A DNA stretch of 64,000 nucleotides from Aestuariivita boseongensis (lineage in GTDB: Bacteria; Pseudomonadota; Alphaproteobacteria; Rhodobacterales; Rhodobacteraceae). The notes under the pieces were generated by a model. That model had not been told where the DNA came from and ran no database searches. It saw nothing but the letters and a program-made list of their open reading frames with translations. The translations under genes and the position numbers were made by a program. The stretch covers positions 1 to 64,000 of the forward strand of contig NZ_JXYH01000017.1 of NCBI RefSeq assembly GCF_001262635.1. Direction: 5' to 3'. Below are positions 25,995 to 34,736 of the stretch, piece after piece; positions within the stretch are counted from its first letter, which is position 1, and the number at the start of each line of letters is the position of its first letter.

Positions 25995-27793
25995 GAAAGC
26001 GGCTCGAACACGGGGATTTCCTTGAATTTGCGGACGTCGATCAAACCCTTGTCCGAGATGCGAAGTTCCGGGATCACCACAAGCGCCAGCAGCGAATGCT
26101 GCATATAGGCGTTGTTCAGGGTGCAGCCGCACTGGATCATGGCCTGAACCATCTGGTCAGCCTTGGCGGCGACCTCGGCCGCTGGGCTGTCTGACATCAG
26201 ACCCGCGATGGGCAGTTCGACAAGGGCCAGTTCCTCGCCCTCGCGGAAAATGGTGATGCCGCCGCCGACCTGGGCCAGCCGGTTTGCGGCCAACGCCATC
26301 TGTTCGCGACAGGTGCCCACGACGATCATGTGGTGGCTGTCATGCGCCACGGTGGAAGCCATGGCCATCCGCCCCTGATAGCCAAATCCCGACACGAAGG
26401 CATTCGTCACTCCGCCCGTTGCGCGGTGGCGTTCGACCAGCGCGATCTGGCAAGTATCGCCCTGGGATTCGACAAGGCCGTCGTTGACGATCAGTTCTTT
26501 CTGAAGCGCCTTTGTGGGGGCCTGATTCTCCACGACACCGATGACATTTGCACGGACGGCGTTCGCGCCTTGCGGGGCGGAGATGGCAAAATCATCCCGT
26601 GTTAGAGCCTGTTTGACATGCACCGTCTGCCGCGCAGTATCGGGCCAGTCGTAATGGGGGCAGTCGACCAGACAGCTTCCGTTTTTGGCGACCAACTGGC
26701 CACGCGCCCAGACCTGTTCGATTGGCAATTCGGTCAGATCCGATGTCAGGATCACATCCGCCCGCCTGCCGGGGGTGAGCGATCCCAACTCGCGCTCAAG
26801 CCCGAAATGGGTGGCGGTGTTGATTGTGGCCATTTGCAGCGCCACCAGCGGGTCGCAGCCGCAGGCAATCGCATGGCGCACGACGCGGTTCATGTGGCCA
26901 TCATTGACCAATGTGCCGGAATGGCAATCGTCCGTGCACAGGATGAAGTTGCGCGGGTCCAGGCCTTTTTTCGTTACGGCGGTGATCTGCGCCTCGACGT
27001 CATACCAGGCGCTGCCAAGCCGCATCATCGACCGCATACCCTGACGGACGCGGGCGATCGCGTCGGCCTCACACGTGCCTTCGTGATCGTCGGCTGGACC
27101 GCCTGCGACATAGGCCGCGAAATCAGGCCCTAAATCGGGCGATGCGTAGTGCCCGCCCACGGTTTTGCCGGCGCGCTGGGTCGCTGCGATCTCGGCCAGC
27201 ATTTGCGGATCGGCATGGGCGACACCGGGGAAATTCATCATTTCGCCCAACCCAATGATGCCGGGCCAGGACATGGCTTCGGCCACATCCTCGGCGGTGA
27301 TTTCATAGCCTGTCGTCTCTAACCCGGGCGCAGAGGGCGCGCATGAGGGCATCTGGGTGAAGATGTTGATGGGCTGCATCAGCGCTTCGTCATGCATCAT
27401 GCGCACGCCGTTCAGGCCCAGCACATTGGCGATTTCATGCGGGTCGGTGAACATGGTCGTCGTGCCGTGGGGGATCACGGCGCGGGCAAACTCGGCGGGT
27501 GTCAGCATGCCGCTTTCAATATGCATATGCCCGTCGCAAAGGCCCGGGATCATATAGCGGCCCTTGGCATCGACGACCTGCGTATCGGGGCCGACGCAAT
27601 GGCTGGCATCCGGCACGATGCAGGCGATCCGACCCTTGGCCACGACGATATCATGCCCAGGCAATGACTCGCGCGTGTGGACGTTCACCCAGATCCCGCC
27701 GCGAAAGACCAGATCGGCGGGCACCCGCCCGGCGACTACATTGACGAGGTGAGCGGCCACATCGGGCCATGAGGGGAAAGCAGCGTGATCCAT
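25991..27793 (-). CDS. ade: adenine deaminase
   Basis: A 600-residue amidohydrolase that converts adenine to hypoxanthine and ammonia. The metal-site motif DGHMHIESGML stands near residues 86-96, HGTTT follows, and TDDCHSGTLVNDGHMNRVVRHAI gives the later metal ligands. A C-terminal domain (about residues 400-590) is present, as in the longer Ade proteins. It is transcribed ahead of amn. Together the pair turns AMP into hypoxanthine, ammonia and ribose 5-phosphate, a purine recycling and nitrogen-release route that avoids AMP deaminase. Confidence 0.94.
   Translation of the reverse strand: MDHAAFPSWPDVAAHLVNVVAGRVPADLVFRGGIWVNVHTRESLPGHDIVVAKGRIACIVPDASHCVGPDTQVVDAKGRYMIPGLCDGHMHIESGMLTPAEFARAVIPHGTTTMFTDPHEIANVLGLNGVRMMHDEALMQPINIFTQMPSCAPSAPGLETTGYEITAEDVAEAMSWPGIIGLGEMMNFPGVAHADPQMLAEIAATQRAGKTVGGHYASPDLGPDFAAYVAGGPADDHEGTCEADAIARVRQGMRSMMRLGSAWYDVEAQITAVTKKGLDPRNFILCTDDCHSGTLVNDGHMNRVVRHAIACGCDPLVALQMATINTATHFGLERELGSLTPGRRADVILTSDLTELPIEQVWARGQLVAKNGSCLVDCPHYDWPDTARQTVHVKQALTRDDFAISAPQGANAVRANVIGVVENQAPTKALQKELIVNDGLVESQGDTCQIALVERHRATGGVTNAFVSGFGYQGRMAMASTVAHDSHHMIVVGTCREQMALAANRLAQVGGGITIFREGEELALVELPIAGLMSDSPAAEVAAKADQMVQAMIQCGCTLNNAYMQHSLLALVVIPELRISDKGLIDVRKFKEIPVFEPLS
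26602..26611 (+). repeat. dispersed word TTAGAGCCTG
   Basis: An exact copy followed by TTTGACATG. It is inside the minus-strand ade gene, so the word runs against the gene direction. Confidence 0.7.
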
Positions 27794-27874
27794 GATCCAA
27801 GTGTCCAGAGATTGCGCGCGGGTTCAAGTGCCATTCCCATTGCCTCTCGCGCGGTCGCGCGACAGGGTGATGAC

Positions 27875-28303
27875 ATGGATTACGATTCTATTGATGCGGA
27901 AAGCTTTGGCGCCGGTTTGAGCGGCATTGGGTTGAACCTGCTGGTGCGGGATGTGAAGGTCGAATGCACCTTTTTAGAGACTGTTTTTGGCATGTCGATC
28001 CATCAACCGACCGAGGATTTCGCCATCGTCACCTACGGGAGCAAGGTGTTCCAGTTGCACAGTGACGGCACTTATCATTCCAACCCGCTGTTGGGGCTTT
28101 TGCCCGAACAGCCGCCACGCGGTGCCGGGATTGAGATCAGGTTGTATGACAGCGATCCGGAAGATGCTGTCCGCAAGGCGCGCGAGTTGGGGGCGATGAT
28201 CCTGCAAGAGCCAACCGACAAGCCACATGGTCTGCGTGAGGCGTATATCCTGTGCGAAAACGGCTATGCCTGGGTGCCATCGCGGCCCAAGACATCAGAA
28301 TGA
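27875..28303 (+). CDS. glyoxalase/VOC-superfamily protein
   Basis: A 142-residue protein with the beta-alpha-beta-beta-beta pattern of the vicinal oxygen chelate family (LSGIGLNLLVRDVKVECTFLETVFGM, IVTYGSKVFQLHSDGTYH, GAGIEIRLYDSDPEDAVRKARELGAMIL). Metal ligands of glyoxalase I cannot be confirmed. I chose the ATG at 27875 preceded by AGGGTGATG; the ORF is open to 27785. It starts a + strand run of genes for acyl-CoA metabolism, so a related small-molecule step is possible but unproven. It holds one TTAGAGACTG word. Confidence 0.75.
   Translation: MDYDSIDAESFGAGLSGIGLNLLVRDVKVECTFLETVFGMSIHQPTEDFAIVTYGSKVFQLHSDGTYHSNPLLGLLPEQPPRGAGIEIRLYDSDPEDAVRKARELGAMILQEPTDKPHGLREAYILCENGYAWVPSRPKTSE
27974..27983 (+). 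repeat. dispersed word TTAGAGACTG
   Basis: An exact copy followed by TTTTTGG, read as Leu-Glu-Thr-Val-Phe inside the VOC-family gene. Confidence 0.7.
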
Positions 28304-28382
28304 AAGCGTAACCTGTCGCAAACGCGATTGCATGCCGCAACTGGCGCATGCAGGCTGGCGCAAAGAGCTCAGGAGGTTTGCG

Positions 28383-29138
28383 ATGGCTGTCACCGAATTG
28401 CGCCCCAATATGGATCACTGGCAGGAACGCGTCGATCTGGCGGCCGCGTTTCGCTGGACCGCGCGGCTGAACATGCATGAGGCGGTTGCGAACCATTTCA
28501 GTCTGTCGATCAATGAAGATGGGACGCGGTTCCTGATGAACCCCAACCAACGGCATTTCAGCCGGATCAAGGCCGGCGATCTGATCATCGTGGACGCCAA
28601 TGATCCCGAAACGCTGAACGGTCCCGATGCGCCTGATCCCACGGCCTGGGGTCTGCATGGCGGGTTGCACCGGCACTGCCCGCATGCGCGTTGTGCGATG
28701 CACGTGCATTCGATCTTTGCCACAGTGCTGGCCAGTCTTGCCGACAGTCGGCTGCCGCCGATCGATCAGAACTGCGCCACGTTTTTCAACCGGATCGTGA
28801 TCGACGATCACTATGGCGGTTTGGCCTTTGAAGAGGAGGGTGAACGCTGCGCTGCCTTGTTCGATGATCCCAGGAAAAAGGTCATGGTAATGGGCAATCA
28901 CGGAGTGATGGTGATTGGCGATACGGTCGCAGAGACCTTTAACAGGCTCTATTATTTCGAGCGCGCAGCCGAGACCTACATCCGCGCGCTACAGACCGGT
29001 CAGCCCCTGCGCGTGCTGCCCGACGACGTGGCCGAAAAAACCGCGCGGGAGTTGGAGGACTATCCTGAACAAGACGAACGGCACCTGGCCGAGTTGAAAG
29101 CGATCCTCGATGATGAAGGATCGGATTATGCTTCGTGA
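28383..29138 (+). CDS. class II aldolase/adducin family protein
   Basis: A 251-residue protein of the class II aldolase fold. CAMHVHSIFATVLASL gives zinc histidines HVH, and VMVMGNHGVMVIGDTV a third ligand region. Relatives act on sugar phosphates, fuculose, or keto-gulonate, and some have unknown roles next to acyl-CoA genes. AGGAGG precedes the ATG at 28383. A nearby near-match to the dispersed word (ATAGAGCCTG on the minus strand, 28943-28952) lies inside. Substrate not inferable. Confidence 0.85.
   Translation: MAVTELRPNMDHWQERVDLAAAFRWTARLNMHEAVANHFSLSINEDGTRFLMNPNQRHFSRIKAGDLIIVDANDPETLNGPDAPDPTAWGLHGGLHRHCPHARCAMHVHSIFATVLASLADSRLPPIDQNCATFFNRIVIDDHYGGLAFEEEGERCAALFDDPRKKVMVMGNHGVMVIGDTVAETFNRLYYFERAAETYIRALQTGQPLRVLPDDVAEKTARELEDYPEQDERHLAELKAILDDEGSDYAS
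28943..28952 (-). repeat. near copy of the dispersed word (one mismatch)
   Basis: On the minus strand it reads ATAGAGCCTG, followed by TTAAAGG; the first T of the consensus is replaced by A. Confidence 0.45.
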
Positions 29139-29158
29139 AAACCGGCGATTAGCCTTTA

Positions 29159-29168
29159 TTAGAGACTG
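29159..29168 (+). repeat. dispersed word TTAGAGACTG
   Basis: An exact copy followed by ATTTCATAG, in the space between the aldolase and acyl-CoA dehydrogenase genes. Confidence 0.7.
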
Positions 29169-29225
29169 ATTTCATAGCCCGCGCCCAACCGCCTGGCTGT
29201 CACCTGAGGACCATCGGAGAGACCA

Positions 29226-30386
29226 ATGCAATACGGCCTGACGGAAGAGCAGGAAATGATCGCCGCCACCGTGCGGAGTTTCGTGGAGAACGAGATTTAT
29301 CCGCACGAAGAGCTGGTGGAACGCACCGGCGAAGTGCCGCGAGAGATCGCCGACGAGATCAAGCGCAAGACGATCGAGCTGGGGTTTTACGCCTGCAACT
29401 TTCCCGAAAGCGTGGGTTGTGCGGGGCTGAGCCATCTGGAATTTGCTCTGGTCGAACGGGAATTGGGGCGCGGGTCGATGGCGCTGAACCATTTCTTTGG
29501 TCGTCCGCAGAACATCCTGATGGCTTGCGAGGGCGAACAGGTGGAACGGTACCTGATGCCCGCCGTGCGCGGGGAGCGGATGGATGCGTTGGCCATGACG
29601 GAACCGGGGGCCGGATCCGATGTGCGGGGGATGAAATGCTCGGCCCGCCGCGATAGTGGCGATTGGGTGATCAATGGGACGAAACATTTCATCTCGGGCG
29701 CGGATCATGCGGATTTTCTGATTGTGTTCGTCGCAACGGGTGAGGATCAGACCCCACGCGGACCGAAAAAGCGGATCACCTGTTTTCTGGTGGATCGCGG
29801 GCATCCGGGCTTCACCATCCGGGACGGGTACAAATCAGTCAGCCATCGGGGCTACAAGAACATGATCCTGGAGTTCGATGACTGCCGGGTGCCGGACGCC
29901 CAGGTTCTGGGTGAGGTCGATGGCGGGTTCGAGGTGATGAACACCTGGCTTTATGCCACCCGCATCACCGTTGCCACGATGAGCGTGGGTCGCGCGCGGC
30001 GGGTGTTCGATTATGCCTTGAGCTATGCCGCCGAGCGGGAGCAATTCGGGCAGAAGATCGGAAAGTTCCAGGGCGTGAGCTTTCAGATCGCGGACATGAT
30101 CACCGAGATTGACGCGGGCGACCTGCTGACGCTGGCGGCGGCGGACCGGCTGGATAAAGGATTGCCTGCAAACCGGGAGATCGCGTCGGCCAAGCTTTAT
30201 GCCAGCGAGATGCTGGCACGGGTGACGGATGCGGCGATCCAGATCCACGGGGGCATGGGCCTGATGGATGATTACCCGCTGGAACGGTTCTGGCGAGATG
30301 CGCGGGTGGAACGGATCTGGGACGGCACGTCCGAGATTCAGCGCCACATCATCAGCCGCGATCTGCTGCGGGCGTTGGGCGCTTGA
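29226..30386 (+). CDS. acyl-CoA dehydrogenase
   Basis: A 386-residue FAD enzyme that oxidises acyl-CoA to the 2-enoyl-CoA. MTEPGAGSDVRGMKCSA (around residue 120) carries the FAD/substrate loop, YAAEREQFGQKIGKFQ and IHGGMGLMDDYPLERFWRDARVERIWDGTSEIQRHI complete the family pattern. GGAGAGACCA precedes the ATG. The chain length preference is unknown. It is followed by an NDP-forming acyl-CoA ligase and a CaiD-like hydratase, so it probably acts in one degradation pathway. Confidence 0.92.
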   Translation: MQYGLTEEQEMIAATVRSFVENEIYPHEELVERTGEVPREIADEIKRKTIELGFYACNFPESVGCAGLSHLEFALVERELGRGSMALNHFFGRPQNILMACEGEQVERYLMPAVRGERMDALAMTEPGAGSDVRGMKCSARRDSGDWVINGTKHFISGADHADFLIVFVATGEDQTPRGPKKRITCFLVDRGHPGFTIRDGYKSVSHRGYKNMILEFDDCRVPDAQVLGEVDGGFEVMNTWLYATRITVATMSVGRARRVFDYALSYAAEREQFGQKIGKFQGVSFQIADMITEIDAGDLLTLAAADRLDKGLPANREIASAKLYASEMLARVTDAAIQIHGGMGLMDDYPLERFWRDARVERIWDGTSEIQRHIISRDLLRALGA

Positions 30387-30396
30387 GCGGTTTCGA

Positions 30397-30468
30397 ATTG
30401 CCTTCGGCAATCCGACCGGCTGGGGGCTCTGCCCCCAGACCCCCGTCCGTATTTGGAAAGAGAAGAAG
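30397..30468 (+). repeat. composite intergenic repeat, copy B
   Basis: Two hairpins stand in a row: ATTGCC-TTCG-GCAAT (30397-30411) and CTGGGGG-CTCTG-CCCCCAG (30420-30438). They are followed by GACCCCCGTC and then GTATTTGGAAAGAGAAGAAG (30449-30468), identical to copies C and D. It lies between the acyl-CoA dehydrogenase and the acyl-CoA ligase, so it may end one transcript and lead the next. Confidence 0.75.
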
Positions 30469-30504
30469 TCAGAATTGCGCCTGTTGTCTGAGCGGAGTGA
30501 CGAA

Positions 30505-32529
30505 ATGCCGGGAGATCTGACACGGCTTTTTGCTCCCCGGTGCATTGCAATTATCGGTGGCGGCGCATGGGGCGCCGGGATCGTCGGCGCGGCGCGTCGG
30601 ATCGGGTATGACGGTGCGATCTATCTGGTGCATCCCAATGGCAAAGAGATTGAGGGGGTGCGCAGCGTGCGCGCGCTGGGCGAGATTGACGAGCCGATTG
30701 ATGCCGCCTTCATCGCGGTGAATCGCCATGCGACGGTGGAAGTTGTCGCGGAGTTGGCGCGATTGGGAGCCGGGGGTGCGGTCTGCTTTGCCTCGGGCTT
30801 TTCCGAGGCGGTGGCGGAGGACGAGAGCGGCTCGGATTTGCAGGCGCGACTGGTCGTGGCGGCGGGGGAAATGCCCATATTGGGGCCGAATTGCTATGGT
30901 TTCGTCAATGCGCTGGACCGCGCGGGGATCTGGCCGGATCAGCATGGGATGCGCCCGGTTGAGCGGGGTGTTGCGATCCTGACGCAAAGTTCGAACATTG
31001 CCATCAACCTGACCATGCAGCGGCATGCGGTGCCTTTGGCGATGATGATCACCTGCGGGAACCAGGCGCAGACCAGCCAGGCGGATATGGTGTCGGCCCT
31101 TTTGGACGATGATCGGATCACGGCGATCGGGCTGCATATTGAAGGGTTTGGTGATGTTGCTGGCTGGCACTGGGCCGCGCAGAAGGCGGTGGCTAAGGGG
31201 GTGCCGCTGATTGCGTTGAAATCCGGTCGGTCGGATCAGGCGCAGCAGGCGACCTTGTCCCATACCGCGTCCTTGGCGGGCAGCGATGCCGGCGCGCAGG
31301 CGATGCTGGACCGGTTGGGGATCGCCCGTGTTGAGGACTTGCCCGGCTTTCTGGAGGCGTTGAAGCTGTTGCATCATGTGGGGCGGCTGGAGAGCAACCG
31401 GATCAGCAGCATCAGCTGTTCGGGGGGCGAGGCGTCGCTGGCGGCGGATACGGCGCTGGGGCATGACGTGGTGTTTCCGCCTTTGACAGAAGCGCAGGCA
31501 TCCGATCTGCGCGCGGCGCTGGGGCCGATGGTGGCGCTGGCGAACCCGTTGGATTACCACACCTATATCTGGCGCGACACGGCCGCGATGGCGGCCACCT
31601 GGGCGGCAATGGCTGCCGATCATATCGGGCTGACCCTGTCGATCGTGGATTATCCGCATACGGATGCCAGTGACTGGGCCTGCGCGACCGAGGCGGCGCT
31701 GGCCGTGCGGCGGCAGACGGGCCGACCCTTTGCCGTTGTTGCGACCCTGCCGGAGCTGATGCCGGATGATGTGGCGCAAGTGTTGGCTGGCGGCGGTGTT
31801 GCGCCGATGTGTGGCCTGCGGGAATGTATGACGGCGATTGAGATTGCATCCAAAACCCCTGTGTTAGAGCCTGATTTGCCTTTGCGCTCAGGATCCCATC
31901 ACGCTGAAGCGGAACTGGTGGATGAAGCGCAGGCGAAGGCGGATCTGGCGCGATATGGCGTGACGGTGCCGCGTTCTTTGGTGCGCGGGAAGCAGGAGGT
32001 TGATTGCTGTGATCTGACCCCGCCATTCGCGGTCAAGGGCATGGGGCTGGCGCATAAATCCGATATGGGCGCGGTGTGGCTGGGTGTGCAGCCCGACGAG
32101 CTGGCGCAGGTAGCAATGGCCTTGCCGGGCGACAGGGTTTTGATCGAAGAGATGGTTGTGGGCGGTCTGGCCGAGCTGTTGGTCGGGGTGGTTCGGGATC
32201 CGGCGCATGGGTTCTGCCTGACCATTGGCGCGGGCGGTGTGCTGACGGAGCTGATGCAGGACAGCGTGACGGTGCTGGTGCCGACCTCGCGCGAGGGGTT
32301 GCGCCGCGCGTTGGAGCGGCTGCGCATCCATCCGCTTTTAACCGGGTATCGGGGCAAACCGGCGGCCGATATGGACGCTGTGCTGGATGTGATCATGGCG
32401 GTGCAGAGATATGTGGTGGACCATGCCGACATTCTGGAAGAAGTTGAGATCAACCCCATGATCGTCACGCCCGACCGCGCGGTTGCGGTGGATGCGTTGA
32501 TCAGGCGAAAGGCGCAGAACAGAGCCTGA
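30505..32529 (+). CDS. acetate-CoA ligase family protein (NDP-forming acyl-CoA synthetase)
   Basis: A 674-residue fusion of the three parts of NDP-forming acyl-CoA synthetases: a CoA-binding Rossmann domain (IIGGGAWGAGIVGAARRIGYDGAIYLVHPNG), a succinyl-CoA-ligase-like flavodoxin domain (PILGPNCYGFVNALDRAG, SHTASLAGSDAGAQAML), and a C-terminal ATP-grasp domain (KGMGLAHKSDMGAVWLGV). It makes an acyl-CoA with ADP or GDP, and the CaiD and dehydrogenase neighbours suggest the acid is carnitine-like or branched. I chose the ATG at 30505; the frame is open to 30268 without a credible start. It contains TTAGAGCCTG at 31864. Confidence 0.85.
   Translation: MPGDLTRLFAPRCIAIIGGGAWGAGIVGAARRIGYDGAIYLVHPNGKEIEGVRSVRALGEIDEPIDAAFIAVNRHATVEVVAELARLGAGGAVCFASGFSEAVAEDESGSDLQARLVVAAGEMPILGPNCYGFVNALDRAGIWPDQHGMRPVERGVAILTQSSNIAINLTMQRHAVPLAMMITCGNQAQTSQADMVSALLDDDRITAIGLHIEGFGDVAGWHWAAQKAVAKGVPLIALKSGRSDQAQQATLSHTASLAGSDAGAQAMLDRLGIARVEDLPGFLEALKLLHHVGRLESNRISSISCSGGEASLAADTALGHDVVFPPLTEAQASDLRAALGPMVALANPLDYHTYIWRDTAAMAATWAAMAADHIGLTLSIVDYPHTDASDWACATEAALAVRRQTGRPFAVVATLPELMPDDVAQVLAGGGVAPMCGLRECMTAIEIASKTPVLEPDLPLRSGSHHAEAELVDEAQAKADLARYGVTVPRSLVRGKQEVDCCDLTPPFAVKGMGLAHKSDMGAVWLGVQPDELAQVAMALPGDRVLIEEMVVGGLAELLVGVVRDPAHGFCLTIGAGGVLTELMQDSVTVLVPTSREGLRRALERLRIHPLLTGYRGKPAADMDAVLDVIMAVQRYVVDHADILEEVEINPMIVTPDRAVAVDALIRRKAQNRA
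31864..31873 (+). repeat. dispersed word TTAGAGCCTG
   Basis: An exact copy followed by ATTTGCC, read as Leu-Glu-Pro-Asp-Leu inside the acyl-CoA ligase. Confidence 0.7.
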
Positions 32530-32556
32530 CAAGGCGGAACGCAGAAGGAGCACAGC

Positions 32557-33339
32557 ATGACCAACCCGGTGAAGACCCGGCGTGATGGCGCGATCCTTGA
32601 GGTGACGCTGGACCGGCCCAAGGCCAATGCGATTGATCTGATCACGTCGCGCGAGATGGGCGAGGTGTTTGCGGCGTTCCGCGACGATCCGGAGTTGCGC
32701 GTGGCAATCCTGACCGGAGCAGGAGAGAAGTTCTTTTGCCCCGGCTGGGACCTGAAAGCGGCTGCGGATGGCGACGCCGTGGACGGGGATTACGGCGTGG
32801 GCGGCTTTGGCGGGCTGCAGGAGCTGCGGGATATGAACAAGCCCGTGATCGCGGCGGTGAACGGGATCGCTTGTGGTGGCGGGCTGGAATTGGCTTTGTC
32901 GGCAGACATGATCCTGTCGGCGGATCATGCGACCTTTGCCTTGCCCGAGATCCGGTCTGGCACGGTGGCTGATGCGGCCAGCGTGAAGCTTCCGAAACGC
33001 ATTCCCTATCACATCGCGATGGAGCTTTTGCTGACCGGGCGCTGGTTCGACGCGGAAGAGGCGCATCGCTGGGGGCTGGTGAATGAAATCGTTCCGGGCG
33101 AGCAACTGATGGAGCGCGCGTGGGAACTGGCGCGGCTTTTGGCGTCGGGGCCGCCCTTGGTCTATGCCGCGATCAAGGAGATCGTGCGCGATGCGGAAGA
33201 CGCCAAGTTTCAGGATGCGATGAACCGGATCACGAAACGGCAGTTGCGCAGTGTCGATGTGCTCTATTCCAGCGAGGATCAGATGGAAGGCGCCCGCGCC
33301 TTTGCTGAAAAGCGTGATCCTGTATGGAAAGGCAAGTGA
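32557..33339 (+). CDS. enoyl-CoA hydratase/isomerase, carnitinyl-CoA dehydratase-like
   Basis: A 260-residue crotonase-fold protein. The CaiD-like segments are clear: NAIDLITSREMGEVFAAFR, FFCPGWDLKAAADGD, DYGVGGFGGLQELRDMNKPVIAAVNGIACGGGLELALSADM. The oxyanion hole is formed by the Cys/Pro-Gly and Gly-Gly-Gly backbone parts. CaiD itself hydrates crotonobetainyl-CoA to carnitinyl-CoA. Here the substrate is only inferred by similarity. AGAAGGAG lies before the ATG, and the gene follows the acyl-CoA ligase by 27 bp, so they are probably one operon. Confidence 0.85.
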   Translation: MTNPVKTRRDGAILEVTLDRPKANAIDLITSREMGEVFAAFRDDPELRVAILTGAGEKFFCPGWDLKAAADGDAVDGDYGVGGFGGLQELRDMNKPVIAAVNGIACGGGLELALSADMILSADHATFALPEIRSGTVADAASVKLPKRIPYHIAMELLLTGRWFDAEEAHRWGLVNEIVPGEQLMERAWELARLLASGPPLVYAAIKEIVRDAEDAKFQDAMNRITKRQLRSVDVLYSSEDQMEGARAFAEKRDPVWKGK

Positions 33340-33394
33340 TCTGATTGCGCGCCTGCGGCGCATTCTTTTTGCAGATTGGGCATTTTTGGCTTTT

Positions 33395-33404
33395 GTAGAG
33401 CCTG
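33395..33404 (+). repeat. near copy of the dispersed word (one mismatch)
   Basis: GTAGAGCCTG followed by ATTTCTGAGG, in the intergenic space after the hydratase gene. Confidence 0.5.
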
Positions 33405-33442
33405 ATTTCTGAGGCCCTGCTTTGTGGCGGGCTGCGCTTTGC

Positions 33443-33463
33443 CGTATTTGGAAAGAGAAGAAG
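33443..33463 (+). repeat. composite intergenic repeat, copy C
   Basis: GTATTTGGAAAGAGAAGAAG after a C, identical to copies B and D, placed 34 bp before the flavin oxidase start. No G-run hairpin is attached. Confidence 0.75.
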
Positions 33464-33497
33464 GGCAGGGTTCGCCCAGGCAGTCAGGACGTGTGTG

Positions 33498-34736
33498 ATG
33501 GTGGATGTGGTGGTGATCGGCGCTGGGGCCGCCGGTATCGGGGCGGGCCTTGCCTTGCAGGCAGCGGGCCGGAGTTTCATGATTATCGAGGCGACGGATC
33601 GGATCGGGGGGCGGGCGTTTACTGACAAAAGTTCCATGCCGCTGCCGTGGGATCAGGGATGTCACTGGCTGCATTGTGCGGATGTGAACCCCTTGGTGGC
33701 CTGGGCGGATCGTCTGGGCGCGCGGTACCGCAAGCAGGTTCGCCAGGATCATTACCAGTATTGGCTGAAGGGCCGATGGTTGGAGGGGGAAGAGCTGGCG
33801 GTTTATGGCCGGGCGGTGGATGCGGCATTTGACGCCGTCTATGAGGCGTCGCGGCTGCGACAGGACGTGGCTGTGGCCGATGTGCTGCCGGATCCTGGGC
33901 CTTATGGCGGGGCGGTGCGTCATATCCTGCAACTGATGGCAAGCCAGGATCCCGAGTTGGAATCCGCTTCGGGATACGGTGATTATGAGGATACCGAGAC
34001 GAACTGGCCCGTGATCAGCGGCTATGGCGACCTGATCGAGCGGATGGCGGCAGGTCTGCCGATCCGCACCGGCGTTGCGGCACAAGCCGTGCGGGAGGTA
34101 CCGGGTAGCGTGGTTGTGGAAACATCGGATGGTACGCTGCGGGCGCGGGCGGCGATTGTGACGGTGTCGACGGGTGTGTTGAATGCCGGGAAGATCCGCT
34201 TCGACAGCCCGGAGGTGCAGCCGGTGCTGGACGTGGCGCAGACCATGCCCTGCGGATCTTATGAGAAGGTGTGTGTGGCTCTGCGCCGGCCTTTGCCGGG
34301 GATGGAGAGCACGCTGTTCTTCTCGGTCGAGCCGGAAGACGGGGATCCGGTCAATGTGCAGGTGCTGGATTGGACCGATCAGATGGTGATCTGCCATCTG
34401 GGCGGCAGCGTTGCGCGAGATGCGGGTGCTGAGGGCGCGGAGGGGTTGCGCGCCTTCGCGATGGAGCGGCTGCGGCTGGCTTTTGGATCGAATATCGACG
34501 CGGAGGTTACGGCGATGGCGACCACTTCCTGGGAACGGAACCCCTTTGTCATGGGGGCCTATAGCGCGGTCATGCCGGGCCATGCGCAGGCGCGGCGCGA
34601 TCTGATCGGTCTGCATACGGGGCGGATCGGGTTTGCGAGCGAAGCCTTTGCGCTGACATGGCAGGCCACCGCCCATGGCGCCTATCAAAGCGGGCAGGAC
34701 GTGGCCGCGCGGATGATCCGGGAGGAGCTGGCTTAG
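33498..34736 (+). CDS. flavin monoamine oxidase family protein
   Basis: A 412-residue FAD protein of the amine-oxidase superfamily. The FAD motif VIGAGAAGIGAGLALQAAG is at residues 6-24, IEATDRIGGRAFTDKSS and WDQGCHWLH follow, and the C-terminal FAD-binding part is FASEAFALTWQATAHGAYQSGQDVA. These oxidise amines (for example polyamines or methylated amines) to imines with O2. The substrate is not clear. I start at ATG 33498; GTG 33495 would add one residue. It converges with the methyltransferase gene and the stops overlap by 4 bp. Confidence 0.85.
   Translation: MVDVVVIGAGAAGIGAGLALQAAGRSFMIIEATDRIGGRAFTDKSSMPLPWDQGCHWLHCADVNPLVAWADRLGARYRKQVRQDHYQYWLKGRWLEGEELAVYGRAVDAAFDAVYEASRLRQDVAVADVLPDPGPYGGAVRHILQLMASQDPELESASGYGDYEDTETNWPVISGYGDLIERMAAGLPIRTGVAAQAVREVPGSVVVETSDGTLRARAAIVTVSTGVLNAGKIRFDSPEVQPVLDVAQTMPCGSYEKVCVALRRPLPGMESTLFFSVEPEDGDPVNVQVLDWTDQMVICHLGGSVARDAGAEGAEGLRAFAMERLRLAFGSNIDAEVTAMATTSWERNPFVMGAYSAVMPGHAQARRDLIGLHTGRIGFASEAFALTWQATAHGAYQSGQDVAARMIREELA

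Noticed and set aside
27314-27323. TTAGAGACGA on the minus strand in ade
   Set aside because: Only the first eight bases match; it does not have CTG.
33279-34688. 469-codon minus-strand ORF
   Set aside because: Shadow of the flavin oxidase gene.
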